Source of the DNA: RPQJ01 sp963746325
Lineage (GTDB): Bacteria; Pseudomonadota; Gammaproteobacteria; Steroidobacterales; Steroidobacteraceae
Length of the DNA: 64,000 bases
Reading direction: 5' to 3'
Assembly: GCA_963746325.1 (NCBI GenBank)
Contig: CAVVBC010000025.1
Span: 62,001-126,000, forward strand
A model generated the notes under the pieces. It ran no database searches and was not told the origin of the DNA. It worked only from the letters and a program-made list of their open reading frames with translations. Below are positions 17,375-26,666 of this stretch, piece by piece; within the stretch, counting starts at the first letter, position 1; every line of letters starts with the position of its first letter. Position numbers and translations under genes: made by a program.

Positions 17375-17722
17375 TCAAGCTGACTTTCGCTTCCGGCTCG
17401 ACATGCTCTTGGGCGCACACGTGGTGGCGCAGACCGAGCCCTGGCTGCAGCAGTTATTCGTAAGAAACCCGAGCAGTTCGTTCATGCGCTCGAAGGCCGG
17501 GGCGTAATAGATGTACCGACTTTCCTTGCGCGACGTGATGAGGCCCGCCTGCGCCAGTTCCTTCAAATGGAACGAAAGGGTTGGACCCGGGATCTGGAGC
17601 AGTTCGCCGATCTCGCCGGCCGGGTAGCCCTCGGGCCCGCGCTGCACCAACAGGCGGAAAACCGCGAGCCGGGATTCCTGCGCCAGTGCCGCGAGGGCTC
17701 GAACCACATCAAGACTGTTCAT
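17375..17722 (-). CDS. arsR: Arsenic-responsive repressor ArsR
   Basis: A 115-residue winged-helix repressor of the SmtB/ArsR family. Helix-turn-helix features are EIGELLQIPGPTLSFHLKEL with the wing SRKESRYIYY. The metalloid site is not the CVC motif of helix 3; instead a C-terminal cluster NCCSQGSVCATTC gives Cys91, Cys92 and Cys98 (plus Cys102), with the spacing of Acidithiobacillus ferrooxidans ArsR (95/96/102). It should release the operator on binding As(III). It heads arsR-arsC-acr3-ATP-grasp, and its ATG at 17722 lies in an AT-rich control region. Confidence 0.93.
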   Translation of the reverse strand: MNSLDVVRALAALAQESRLAVFRLLVQRGPEGYPAGEIGELLQIPGPTLSFHLKELAQAGLITSRKESRYIYYAPAFERMNELLGFLTNNCCSQGSVCATTCAPKSMSSRKRKSA

Positions 17723-17760
17723 ATTTTTAAATATATCGAAATGTAAGATGAACGTCCAGA
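17723..17760 (-). promoter_or_regulatory. AT-rich ars operator/promoter region
   Basis: The 38 bases directly upstream of arsR are strikingly AT-rich against the GC-rich surroundings, with a near-symmetrical ATATTTTTAAATATAT core (about 17723-17738). ArsR operators are AT-rich imperfect inverted repeats, so autoregulation here is likely. I could not fix -35 and -10 boxes with confidence. Confidence 0.55.
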
Positions 17761-17800
17761 TGGGAGAGACCGAACCCGCCCGCTGCCGGCAGCAGCAACG

Positions 17801-17824
17801 AAAAAGGCCGGCATCGTGCCGGCC
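17801..17824 (-). terminator. Intrinsic terminator downstream of pnp
   Basis: On the minus strand an 8-bp stem GGCCGGCA / TGCCGGCC with a 3-base loop (17806-17824) is followed by TTTTT (17801-17805). It lies about 54 bases beyond the pnp stop and insulates arsR from pnp read-through. Confidence 0.85.
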
Positions 17825-17877
17825 TTCTTCATCAGAACAGGGGCCATTGCTGGCCACTGTTCATGCGTCACGCGAGG

Positions 17878-19959
17878 TTATTCGCTGTGGCGCATCGACA
17901 GGCGCACGCGGCCCTGGCGATCGACTTCGAGCACCTTCACGCGCACGACATCGCCTTCCTTCAGCTTGTCGCTCACGCGCTCGACGCGCTCTTCGCTGAT
18001 CTGCGAGATGTGCACGAGGCCGTCCTTGCCCGGCAGGATCTGCACGAACGCGCCGAAGTCCATCAGGCGGACGACCTTGCCTTCGTAGACCGCGCCCACT
18101 TCGACTTCGGACGTGATCAGCTCGATGCGCTTCTGCGCTTCGCGGCCAGCAGCGCCGCTGACGGATGCGATCTTGACCGTGCCGTCGTTCTCGATGTCGA
18201 TCGTGGTGCCCGTCTCTTCCGTGATCGCACGGATGACGGCGCCGCCCTTGCCGATGACTTCGCGGATCTTCTCCGGGTCGATCTTCATGGTGATGATCGT
18301 GGGCGCCCATTCCGACATCTGCGGACGCGCGCTCGACAGCACCTTGTTCATCTCGCCGAGGATGTGCAAGCGGGCCTTGTGCGCCGAATCGAGCGCGACC
18401 TGCATGATTTCCTTGGTGATGCCTTCGATCTTGATGTCCATCTGCAGGGCAGTGACGCCTGACGCAGAACCGGCCACCTTGAAATCCATGTCGCCGAGGT
18501 GGTCTTCGTCACCGAGGATGTCGGTGAGCACCTGGAACTTGCCGTCCTCGAGCACGAGGCCCATCGCGACGCCGGCCACCGGCGCCTTGAGCGGCACGCC
18601 CGCGTCCATCAGCGAAAGGCTGGTGCCGCAAACCGAGGCCATCGAGCTCGAGCCGTTCGACTCGGTGATCTCGGACACGATGCGGATGATGTACGGGAAC
18701 GTCGTCATGTCGGGCATGACAGCCGACACGCCGCGGCGCGCCAGGTTGCCGTGACCGATCTCGCGGCGCTTCGGCGAACCCATCATGCCCGTCTCACCCA
18801 CCGAGAACGGCGGGAAGTTGTAGTGGAGCATGAACGGCTCTTTGCGCTCGCCGGCCAGCGCGTCGATGATCTGCGCGTCGCGGCCGGTGCCGAGCGTGGT
18901 CGTGACCAGCGCCTGCGTTTCGCCGCGCGTGAACAGCGCCGAACCGTGCGTGCGCGGCAGCACGCCCGTCTCGACGGTGATCTTGCGCACGGTGTGCATG
19001 TCGCGGCCGTCGATGCGCGGCTCGCCGGCGATGATGCGACGACGGACGATGTTGTATTCGAGGCGACCGAGCTCGTCGGTGACCTGGCGCGCCTGGTACT
19101 TGGCGCCCTCGCCCGTGGCGAGCGCTTCGACCAGGGCCTTCTTGAGTTCGCCGACGCGCGTGTGGCGCGCCTGCTTCTCGGTGATCTGGTAAGCCTTGAC
19201 GAGTTCGGCTTCAGCCTGCGCTGCGACGGCCTTGGCGAGGTCAGCGTCGAGTTCCGGCGCCTTCCAGCCCCACGACGGCTTGGCAGCCTTGGCGGCGAGT
19301 TCGCGGATTGCGTTGATCGCGACCTGCATCTGCTCGTGACCGTAGACCACGGCGCCGAGCATCACGGCTTCGGACAGCAGGTTGGCTTCGGATTCGACCA
19401 TCAGCACCGCGTCGGCCGTGCCGGCGACGACGAGGTCGAGGTCGGACGTCTTCATGTCCTTGGTCGACGGGTTCAGCGCGTACTTGCCGTCGATGTAGCC
19501 GACGCGTGCGCCGCCGATCGGGCCCTTGAACGGGATGCCTGACAACGCCAGCGCAGCGGAGGCGCCGAGCATCGCCGGGATGTCGGAATCGATTTCCGGG
19601 TCGAGCGAGACCACCGTCGCCACCACCTGCACTTCGTTGAAGAAGAACTCGGGGAACAACGGACGGATCGGGCGATCGATGAGACGCGAGATCAGCGTCT
19701 CTTTTTCCGAAGGACGGCCTTCGCGCTTGAAAAAGCCGCCGGGGATGCGTCCCGCAGCGTACGTCTTCTCGATGTAGTTGACGGTGAGCGGGAAGAAGTC
19801 CTTGCCCGGCTGCGCCTCGCGACGACCGACGGCGGTGACGAGCACCACGGTGTCGCCCATGGAGACGAGGACGGAGCCATCAGCCTGGCGGGCGAGACGG
19901 CCGGTTTCGATCGAGACGGCGTGAGGGCCGTACTGGAAGCTGGTCTTGTGGACGTTCAC
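17878..19959 (-). CDS. pnp: Polyribonucleotide nucleotidyltransferase (PNPase)
   Basis: A 693-residue PNPase: two RNase PH domains (first with GDTVVLVTAVGRREAQPGKDF; second with GSALFTRGETQALVTTTLG and the catalytic GDEDHLGDMDFKVAG), an alpha-helical linker, a KH domain (IREVIGKGGAVIRAITEETG) and an S1 domain (VGAVYEGKVVRLMDFGAFVQ). It degrades RNA 3'-5' by phosphorolysis and joins the degradosome. The start is GTG at 19959, aligning MNVHKTSFQYG with the family. It follows rpsO on the same strand, the conserved rpsO-pnp order. Confidence 0.97.
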   Translation of the reverse strand: MNVHKTSFQYGPHAVSIETGRLARQADGSVLVSMGDTVVLVTAVGRREAQPGKDFFPLTVNYIEKTYAAGRIPGGFFKREGRPSEKETLISRLIDRPIRPLFPEFFFNEVQVVATVVSLDPEIDSDIPAMLGASAALALSGIPFKGPIGGARVGYIDGKYALNPSTKDMKTSDLDLVVAGTADAVLMVESEANLLSEAVMLGAVVYGHEQMQVAINAIRELAAKAAKPSWGWKAPELDADLAKAVAAQAEAELVKAYQITEKQARHTRVGELKKALVEALATGEGAKYQARQVTDELGRLEYNIVRRRIIAGEPRIDGRDMHTVRKITVETGVLPRTHGSALFTRGETQALVTTTLGTGRDAQIIDALAGERKEPFMLHYNFPPFSVGETGMMGSPKRREIGHGNLARRGVSAVMPDMTTFPYIIRIVSEITESNGSSSMASVCGTSLSLMDAGVPLKAPVAGVAMGLVLEDGKFQVLTDILGDEDHLGDMDFKVAGSASGVTALQMDIKIEGITKEIMQVALDSAHKARLHILGEMNKVLSSARPQMSEWAPTIITMKIDPEKIREVIGKGGAVIRAITEETGTTIDIENDGTVKIASVSGAAGREAQKRIELITSEVEVGAVYEGKVVRLMDFGAFVQILPGKDGLVHISQISEERVERVSDKLKEGDVVRVKVLEVDRQGRVRLSMRHSE

Positions 19960-20026
19960 GGTAGGAGGTGTCCGATTGTTTGGAGCTGCAGCCCGACTAC
20001 AGGGCGACTGGGGGGCAAATACGAAT

Positions 20027-20047
20027 CCGGCCCGCAGAGCGGGCCGG
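20027..20047 (-). terminator. Stem-loop between rpsO and pnp
   Basis: A perfect 9-bp stem CCGGCCCGC / GCGGGCCGG with a 3-base loop follows the rpsO stop on the minus strand, then ATTCGTATTTG. The T-run is weak, so it may be a partial terminator or an RNase III-type processing hairpin in the pnp leader, which is how pnp is autoregulated in E. coli. Confidence 0.5.
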
Positions 20048-20062
20048 AAACGTGGGCGGCGG

Positions 20063-20332
20063 TCAGCGGCGCAGGCCGAGCCGCGCCACGACTTCCTGAT
20101 AACGCGCCGGTGCGGTTTCCTTCAGGTAGTCGAGAAGCTTGCGGCGCTGCGTGACGAGCTTGAGCAGCCCGCGACGCGACGCATGATCGCGCTTGTGCGC
20201 TGCGAAATGCTCGCCCAGTTCGTTGATGCGGGCGGAGAGCAGTGCAACCTGGACCTCGGGGGAACCCGTGTCAGCGGCGCCTCGCTTGAAGTCGCCGACG
20301 ATCTCAGACTTGCGCTCGGTGGACAGTGCCAT
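20063..20332 (-). CDS. rpsO: 30S ribosomal protein S15
   Basis: An 89-residue S15 of normal length. It shows GAADTGSPEVQVALLSARIN and HKRDHASRRGLLKLVTQRRK, ending YLKETAPARYQEVVARLGLRR. S15 binds 16S rRNA early in small-subunit assembly and represses its own mRNA in many bacteria. It lies between truB and pnp. Confidence 0.98.
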   Translation of the reverse strand: MALSTERKSEIVGDFKRGAADTGSPEVQVALLSARINELGEHFAAHKRDHASRRGLLKLVTQRRKLLDYLKETAPARYQEVVARLGLRR

Positions 20333-20406
20333 CGTTTAATAACCTCGAAACCTTAACGTTCGCCTTGGTGTGAGCCGCGCATTTTAGCCGCACGGAGCCC
20401 TTTTAC

Positions 20407-21390
20407 TCAACTTTTTCGACCCGGTCCGGTGGTGCCCGCACCGGGGACGAACAGTCGCAGCACCTGGAGCCGGTCGCCGGGACCCGGTTCGACCAGTCCC
20501 AGGAAGCCGCCGTCGGGCCCATAGGCCCGATATTGGGCGGCTTCAACCAGCCCTGCGGGCCGCGCCAGCGTGCGGCCCTGGCACAGGTACAGGGCTGCGA
20601 GGTCGTCGAGCGTCAGTCGCGGCAGGTCCGGAAACGCGGTATCGACCGCAGCGAGCCAGGGCGCGGATTCGACCGCGGCTTCAGGCGAGGCTTCGACCTC
20701 TTCCAGCGTGACCATCGTCGCGCGCTCGAACGGCTCGACCCAGAGCCGGCGCAACGCCCCCAGGTGACCGCGGGTGCCGAGCCCCGCCGCAATTTCTTCG
20801 GCCAGGACGCGGATGTAGGTGCCCTTGGAACAGACGACCTCGATGTCGAGGGTCGGTGGGGCCCCTTGCTGGCGTGCGCCTGTCACTGCAAGGGTCTCGA
20901 TCGTGATCTGCCGCGCCGCGCGCTCGACCTCGAGCCCCATGCGCGCCAGTTCGTACAGCGGCCTGCCATCGCGTTTCAGGGCGGAATACATGGGCGGAAC
21001 CTGCGGGCGTTCGCCGCGCAGTGACGCCAGCACCCGCTCGAGCGTCGCGTCGTCGAATGCTGGAATCGCGGCACTCGCCACGGGCTGACCCTCGGCGTCG
21101 CCGGTATCGGTTGCCACGCCGAGCACGATGGTCGCGCTGTACGCCTTGCGCCGGCCGAGCAATGTGCCGCAGGCCTTGGTGGCCTGGCCGAAGCAAAGGG
21201 GCAGCATGCCGGTCGCCATGGGATCGAGGGTGCCGGCATGACCCGCCTTCTCGGCCTGCAGGTGACGCCGAACGCGTTGCAGTGCCTGCGTGGAACTCAA
21301 GCCCTGGGGTTTGTCGAGCAGGACGATGCCGTCCACCGCCCGCCAGCGCCGGCGAACCGGGGCGGGACGTCCGGGATCAGCGCTGCTCAC
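20407..21390 (-). CDS. truB: tRNA pseudouridine55 synthase TruB
   Basis: A 327-residue TruB that makes the T-loop pseudouridine 55. Motifs: VLLDKPQGLSSTQALQRVRR, the catalytic aspartate in HAGTLDPMATGMLPLCFG, RPLYELARMGLEVERAARQI and VVCSKGTYIRVLAEEI. The C-terminal PUA-like domain lies around ALYLCQGRTLARP. The GTG start at 21390 overlaps the rbfA stop as GTGA, consistent with the conserved infB-rbfA-truB-rpsO order. Confidence 0.96.
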   Translation of the reverse strand: MSSADPGRPAPVRRRWRAVDGIVLLDKPQGLSSTQALQRVRRHLQAEKAGHAGTLDPMATGMLPLCFGQATKACGTLLGRRKAYSATIVLGVATDTGDAEGQPVASAAIPAFDDATLERVLASLRGERPQVPPMYSALKRDGRPLYELARMGLEVERAARQITIETLAVTGARQQGAPPTLDIEVVCSKGTYIRVLAEEIAAGLGTRGHLGALRRLWVEPFERATMVTLEEVEASPEAAVESAPWLAAVDTAFPDLPRLTLDDLAALYLCQGRTLARPAGLVEAAQYRAYGPDGGFLGLVEPGPGDRLQVLRLFVPGAGTTGPGRKS

Positions 21391-21857
21391 GTACGCGAGT
21401 CGTCGGCTTCGTCGTCGAGGCGGCTGTCGTAGTGGCCGAGGTCCTCATCGGCATCGGCGCCGGATTCAGGCGCGGCCTCTGCGGGATCGTCGACGTGACG
21501 CGCCTGGTCGTCGCGCACCGCACGACCGATGAGGTCGTCGAGGCGATTGCCGCGCTCGAGCTCTTCATCCGGCGCGAAGTGCAACTGCGGCGCGAGGCGC
21601 AACTTGAGCGCGCGCCCGAGCGGACCGCGCAGGTACACCGCCGCCTCGTCCAGGATCTCTTTCTGCAACTCATCGTGGGAGTCGCCGGACAGCAGCGTGT
21701 AGTTCACCCACATGTGCGTGAGATCCGGCGACACCTTGACGTGCGTCACCGTCATCGGCTTCAGGCGCGGGTCGCGCACCTCCCGCAGCAGCAACTGCGA
21801 GAGGACGCGCTGGACCTGCTCAGCGATGCGTCGCGCCCGGGGTACCTCGCGTGGCAT
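21387..21857 (-). CDS. rbfA: Ribosome-binding factor A
   Basis: A 156-residue RbfA: MPREVPRARRIAEQVQRVLS, LLREVRDPRLKPMTVTHVKV, SPDLTHMWVNYTLL and the KH-like end LRGPLGRALKLRLAPQLHFAPD. The last ~40 residues are an acidic tail (DADEDLGHYDSRLDDEADD), longer than in E. coli. It acts in 16S 5'-end maturation. The ATG at 21857 lies 8 bases after the infB stop, and the end overlaps truB. Confidence 0.95.
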   Translation of the reverse strand: MPREVPRARRIAEQVQRVLSQLLLREVRDPRLKPMTVTHVKVSPDLTHMWVNYTLLSGDSHDELQKEILDEAAVYLRGPLGRALKLRLAPQLHFAPDEELERGNRLDDLIGRAVRDDQARHVDDPAEAAPESGADADEDLGHYDSRLDDEADDSRT

Positions 21858-21865
21858 CTGCTGCC

Positions 21866-24420
21866 CTACGCGCTGCGCGCGACCTCGAAGCGGGAGAAGC
21901 ACTCGATCTGGTCGCCCACGCGAATGTCGTTGTACTTGACCACTCCGATGCCGCACTCGGTGCCGCCGCGCACTTCGCCCACGTCGTCCTTGAAACGGCG
22001 CAGCGAGTCGAGCTCGCCCTGGTGAATGACCACGTTCTCGCGCAGCACGCGCACCGGGTTGCCGCGCTTGATGACGCCTTCGGTGACGAGGCAGCCCGCC
22101 ACGGTACCGAACTTGCTCGAGCGGAACACTTCGCGCACCTCGGCGAGGCCGACGATCTGCTCCTTGATCTCGGGCTTGAGCATGCCGGACACCCAGCTGC
22201 GCACGTCGTCGAGCGCCTCGTAGATGACGCTGTAGTAGTTGACCTCGACGCCCTGGTCCTTCAGCGCGCTGCGGGCCGCGCCGTCGGCGCGGACGTTGAA
22301 GCCGATGATGCGCGCTCGGGAAGCCGCCGCCAGCGAGACGTCGGACTCGGTGATGCCGCCCACGCCGCTCGCGATGACCTTGACCGACGCCTCGTCGGTG
22401 CCGATCTTGGACAGCGAGTCGCGCAGCGCCTCGGCGCTGCCCTGCACGTCGGCCTTGACGATGAGGTTGACGAACTGGCCCGCGTTTTCGCCGATCTGCG
22501 AGAAGACGTCCTCGACCTTCTTGGTCGCGCCGGCGAGACGCACGTCGCGGTACTTGCCCTGCCGATACAGCGCGACTTCGCGCGCCTTGCGCTCGCTCTC
22601 GACGACCAGCAGGTCGTCGCCCGCACCTGGCGCGTCCGAGAGGCCGAGTACCTGCACGGGCTGGGCCGGACCGGCCGTCTGCACCTGCTTGCCGAGCGCG
22701 TCGAACAACGCCCGCACGCGGCCGAATTCCTGGCCGGCAATGATTGGATCGCCCGCCTTGAGCGTGCCGCGCTTCACCAGTACGGTCGCCACGGGGCCGC
22801 GGCCCTTCTCGATGCTCGACTCGAGCACGACGCCTACGGCGAGGCCGGAGGTGGGTGCCTTGAGGTCGAGCACTTCGGCCTGCAGCAGCACGGACTCGAG
22901 CAGCTTGTCGATGCCCTCGCCGGTCTTCGCCGAGACGTTGACGAACATCACGTCGCCGCCCCATTCCTCGGGGATGACGTTCTGCTTGCCGAGGTCGTTC
23001 TTGACGCGATCCGGGTCGGCGCCATGCTTGTCGATCTTGTTGACCGCGACGACGATCGGCACTTCCGCCGCGCGCGCGTGGTTGATCGCCTCGATCGTCT
23101 GCGGCATCACGCCGTCGTCGGCCGCCACCACCAGGATGACGATGTCAGTGACGTTGGCACCGCGGGCGCGCATCGCGGTGAAGGCGGCGTGTCCGGGCGT
23201 GTCGATGAAAGTGATCAGGCCCTTCGGCGTCTGCACCTGGTAGGCGCCAATGTGCTGGGTGATGCCGCCCGCCTCGCCCGCCGCGACCTTGGTGGTGCGG
23301 ATGTAGTCGAGCAGCGACGTCTTGCCGTGGTCGACGTGACCCATGATGGTCACGACCGGCGCGCGCGGCAGCACTTCGATGTCGGCCGAGGTCTCGAGCA
23401 GCTGCTGCTCGATCTGGTCTTCCTTCAGTGCGATCGCCGTGTGGCCGAATTCCTCGACCACGAGCGTGGCCGTGTCCTGGTCGATGGGCTGGTTGATCGT
23501 GGCCATCACGCCCATCTTCATCATCGTCTTGATGACTTCGTTGGCCTTGACTGCCATGCGGTTGGCGAGTTCGCCGACCGTGATCGTCTCCGGAATCTGG
23601 ACGTCGCGCTTCACCGGCGCCGTGGGCTCCACGAAGCCGTGGCGCGCCTCGACCTGCACCTGGCCCGAGCGACGGTAGCGGCCCTGGGGCTGCTGCTTTT
23701 TCTTGAAGTTGGCCTTGGCGTTGGCCGAGACGTGCAGTTCCTGCCGGCCGTACTTGGTCGGCGCACCCGACGCCGGGGCGCGGCTGGGCGCGGGCTCGGA
23801 GGCGCGCGCGGCCTTCGGCGCACGCGGCGGCTCTGCCGCGCGACGCTCGGCTTCGATACGGTCACGCTCACGGTCGGTGCGATCGCGGGCCTGCTGCTCC
23901 GCCGCCACGCGGGCGTCGGATTCGGCCGCCATGCGCGCCGCGTCCTCGAGTTGCCGGCGCTCGTCGGCCGCGATGCGCTCGGCTTCGAGCTGCGCGGCAG
24001 CGTGCGCCTCGGCGTCGATACGCTCCTGCTCCGCGTCGAGATGGGTTCGTCCGGCGGGCGGACGACTTTCTCGACTTCTTCCTGCCGCTGGCGCTGCTCT
24101 TCTTCGATGACGGAGCGGTTAAGGTAGGTTTTCTTCTTGCGCACCTCGACCGCGACCGTGCGGGCGCGGCCCTGGGTCGAAGCAAGCTTGATCTCTTGCT
24201 GCGTCTTGCGCTGCAAGGTGATCTTGCGTGGCGCTGCCGCGTCCTCGCCTTGCCGCCCGTGCGAGCGGCGCAGGTGCGTGAGCAGTTCCATCTTGGCTTC
24301 TTCGCTGATGATGTCGTCAGCGCCGCCCACCTTGATGCCGGCCTCGCCCAGCTGCGCAAGCAGCCGGTCGACGGGGACCTTCAGGACCTCTGCAAATTGC
24401 GTGACCGTCACTTCTGCCAT
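21866..24420 (-). CDS. infB: Translation initiation factor IF-2 (one frameshift)
   Basis: About 851 residues when repaired. It has the N-terminal IF2_N domain (VTVTQFAEVLKVPVDRLLAQ), a charged Arg/Glu/Ala linker, a second IF2_N (TVGELANRMAVKANEVIKTM), then the G domain (GHVDHGKTSLLDY, DTPGHAAFTAMRARG, NKIDK) and the C-terminal fMet-tRNA-binding domains. The first ~125 codons are in another frame; the break is at a CCC run near 24040, where one added C restores PPDEP-HLDAEQERIDAEAH. IF-2 is essential, so this is almost certainly a sequence error. It is preceded by nusA (16 bases) and followed by rbfA. Confidence 0.93.
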
Positions 24421-24436
24421 TGAATCAAGCCTCCGC

Positions 24437-25933
24437 TCACGCCTGCTGGCCCTGTTCGAACCAGTGCTTGCGCGCAGCGAGGATCAGCTCACCGGCGCGC
24501 TTCTCGTCCAGATTGGGAATTTCGACGAGTTCGTCGATCGACTGCTCGGCCAGGTCTTCGCGGGTCACGATGCCGTGCCGCGCGAGTTCGGCGGCCAGGG
24601 TGTCGTCCATGCCGTCGACTTCGAGCAGGTCGGCCGCCGGGGCCGCGACCGTCTCTTCGCTCGCAATCGCCTGCGTCAGCAGCACGTCGCGCGCGCGGTT
24701 GCGGAGCTCCTGCACGATCGCCTCGTCGAACTCTTCGATCGACGCGATCTCCGACTGCGGCACGTAGGCGATTTCCTCGATGCTCGAGAAACCCTCCTGC
24801 ACCAGGATGGCGGCGACGTCTTCGTCCACGTCGAGCTGCTGCATGAACAGGTCGCGCAGTACTTTCTGCTCGGACTCGCTTTTTTCTTCCGCCGCCTGCT
24901 CGCTCATGATGTTGAGCTTCCAGCCGGTGAGTTCGCTGGCGAGGCGGATGTTCTGCCCGCCGCGGCCGATGGCCTGCGACAGCTTCTCTTCCGCCACGGC
25001 GATGTCCATCGAGTGCGATTCTTCGTCCATGACGATGGAGCTGACTTCAGCCGGCTGCATCGCATTGATCACGAACTGCGCGGCGTTGTCGTCGAACGGG
25101 ATGATGTCGACGCGCTCGCCGGCGATCTCGTTCGAGACGGCCTGCACGCGCGAGCCGCGCATGCCGACACAGGCGCCGACCGGGTCGATGCGCGGGTCGT
25201 TGCTGCGCACGGCGATCTTGGCGCGGGCGCCTGGATCGCGGGCGGCGCCGAGGATGTTGATCAGGCCCTGGCCGACTTCCGGCACCTCGAGCTTGAACAG
25301 TTCAATCAGGAACTCGGGCGCCGTGCGGCTCAGGAACAGCTGCGGGCCGCGCGGCTCGGAGCGCACGTCCTTGAGGAAGGACTTGATGCGGTCCTGCGTG
25401 CGGACCGGCTCGCGCGGAATCATCTGGTCGCGCGGGATGAAGCCTTCGGCGTTGCCGCCGAGGTCGACGAAGATGCCGTTGCGGTCGACGCGCTTCACCA
25501 GCCCCGACACCAGCGTGCCGATGCGGGCCTTGTACATGTCCACGACCTGCGCGCGCTCTGCCTCGCGCACCTTCTGCACGATGACCTGCTTGGCGGTCTG
25601 CGCAGCGATGCGGCCGAAGGCGACCGACTCGAGCGGCACTTCGACGTAGCCACCCGGTTCCGCTTCAGGCGAAACGTCGAGGGCGTCCTCGAGGCGCAGT
25701 TCCTTGTCCGGGAACTCGAGCTCGGTGGAGTCGTCGGCGAAGACCTTCCAGCGCTGGTAGGTGTCGTATTCACCGGTCTTGCGGTTGATCGACACGCGCA
25801 CGTCGATTTCCTCGCCGTACTTCTTGCGCGTGGCGGACGCGAGCGCAGTCTCGAGCGCCTCGAAGATGATTTCCTTCTCGACGCCCTTCTCGTTGGAAAC
25901 TTCTTCCGCAACTCTCAGGATTTCTTTGCTCAT
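24437..25933 (-). CDS. nusA: Transcription termination/antitermination factor NusA
   Basis: A 498-residue NusA: N-terminal polymerase-binding domain, S1 domain (RIGTLVSGLVKRVDRNGIFVD), two KH domains (VGACVGMRGSRVQAVSNEIA; SQAIGRGGQNIRLASELTGW), and two C-terminal acidic repeats ending in a helix-hairpin-helix (ADLLEVDGMDDTLAAELARHG). It binds RNA polymerase and controls pausing, termination and antitermination. It sits between rimP and infB in the conserved operon, whose leader holds two terminators. Confidence 0.97.
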   Translation of the reverse strand: MSKEILRVAEEVSNEKGVEKEIIFEALETALASATRKKYGEEIDVRVSINRKTGEYDTYQRWKVFADDSTELEFPDKELRLEDALDVSPEAEPGGYVEVPLESVAFGRIAAQTAKQVIVQKVREAERAQVVDMYKARIGTLVSGLVKRVDRNGIFVDLGGNAEGFIPRDQMIPREPVRTQDRIKSFLKDVRSEPRGPQLFLSRTAPEFLIELFKLEVPEVGQGLINILGAARDPGARAKIAVRSNDPRIDPVGACVGMRGSRVQAVSNEIAGERVDIIPFDDNAAQFVINAMQPAEVSSIVMDEESHSMDIAVAEEKLSQAIGRGGQNIRLASELTGWKLNIMSEQAAEEKSESEQKVLRDLFMQQLDVDEDVAAILVQEGFSSIEEIAYVPQSEIASIEEFDEAIVQELRNRARDVLLTQAIASEETVAAPAADLLEVDGMDDTLAAELARHGIVTREDLAEQSIDELVEIPNLDEKRAGELILAARKHWFEQGQQA

Positions 25934-25963
25934 CGCTCGTCGTCCTCTGCAAATCGTCTGCGT

Positions 25964-26419
25964 TCAGAAGTCGGGCGCGAGATGCGCCTTCCTGATGCCC
26001 GCAATCGGCAGCCGGAAAGTCCGGCCGTCCACGGCAACCTCGATCGTGTCGTCCCCGGCGGCGACCAGCCGGCCCTTGAACCGGCGGCGCTCCTCGCAGG
26101 GATGCACCATCTCCACGAAAACCTCTTCCCCCACGAACGGCCCGAAATGCCGCGCCTGGCGCAGCGGCCGCTCCATTCCCGGCGACGACACCTCGAGGGT
26201 GTAGTTGCCCGGAATCGGGTCCGACGCGTCGAGCACCTCGCTCACCGCGCGACTGGCCCGCTCGCAGTCCTCGACCGTGATGCCCGCGTGGGCTTCCGTG
26301 TCGAGATAGATCCGCAACAAGGCAGTGCCACGGCCCGGCAGGAACTCGAGTTCCCACAGGTCGTAACCGAGCCCCGCGACCACCGGCTGCAGCAGTGCCG
26401 TCAGCGTGTCCCTGAGCAT
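25964..26419 (-). CDS. rimP: Ribosome maturation factor RimP
   Basis: A 151-residue RimP: LQPVVAGLGYDLWELEFLPG, RIYLDTEAHAGITVEDCERA and NYTLEVSSPGMERPLRQARH are family signatures, and the C-terminal SH3-like domain has RRRFKGRLVAAGDDTIEV. It assists 30S assembly. The ATG at 26419 is the conserved start; in-frame upstream sequence overlaps the terminator hairpin and is not family-like. It is the first gene of rimP-nusA-infB-rbfA-truB. Confidence 0.95.
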   Translation of the reverse strand: MLRDTLTALLQPVVAGLGYDLWELEFLPGRGTALLRIYLDTEAHAGITVEDCERASRAVSEVLDASDPIPGNYTLEVSSPGMERPLRQARHFGPFVGEEVFVEMVHPCEERRRFKGRLVAAGDDTIEVAVDGRTFRLPIAGIRKAHLAPDF

Positions 26420-26440
26420 CGCGCGTCCTCGCTCGAACCC

Positions 26441-26471
26441 CAAAAACGAAAAATGGGCCCGCGGCCCATTT
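26441..26471 (-). terminator. Second terminator hairpin ahead of rimP
   Basis: On the minus strand the stem AAATGGGCC / GGCCCATTT with a 3-base loop is followed by TTCGTTTTTG. It ends about 20 bases before the rimP ATG, too close for another promoter to fit between. Confidence 0.8.
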
Positions 26472-26505
26472 CTTCTCTGCGCCCGGCCGGTGGGCCGTCG
26501 CAAAT

Positions 26506-26527
26506 GAAAAATCCCCGCTGGCGGGGA
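26506..26527 (-). terminator. First terminator hairpin ahead of rimP
   Basis: On the minus strand the stem CCCCGC / GCGGGG with a 2-base loop is followed by ATTTTTC, a standard intrinsic terminator. Confidence 0.8.
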
Positions 26528-26658
26528 CTTCTCTGGCGAATCCTCCGCCGATCCGCGAACCCGCTGGCGCCGCGAGGTGCCAAAAACGAGCCAAAACGCG
26601 TGTCAGGGACCGGCCGGGGCACACACCACCCTGCGGCAGCACGTTCCTCGGACCGCCG

Positions 26659-26666
26659 ATTCTATA
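26659..26666 (-). promoter_or_regulatory. Extended -10 promoter candidate for the rimP-nusA operon
   Basis: The minus strand reads TTTGCTATAGAAT: a TGn extension followed by TATAGA. The -35 region 17 bases upstream is poor, as tolerated for extended -10 promoters. Transcription would begin near 26652, upstream of both terminators. Confidence 0.5.

Noticed and set aside
26506..26660. A known structured RNA such as RNase P RNA or tRNA-fMet in the rimP leader
   Set aside because: A GAGGAA and GCAGGGTG stretch recalls RNase P RNA, but the segment is far too short and the conserved core pairings are absent; no cloverleaf can be drawn.
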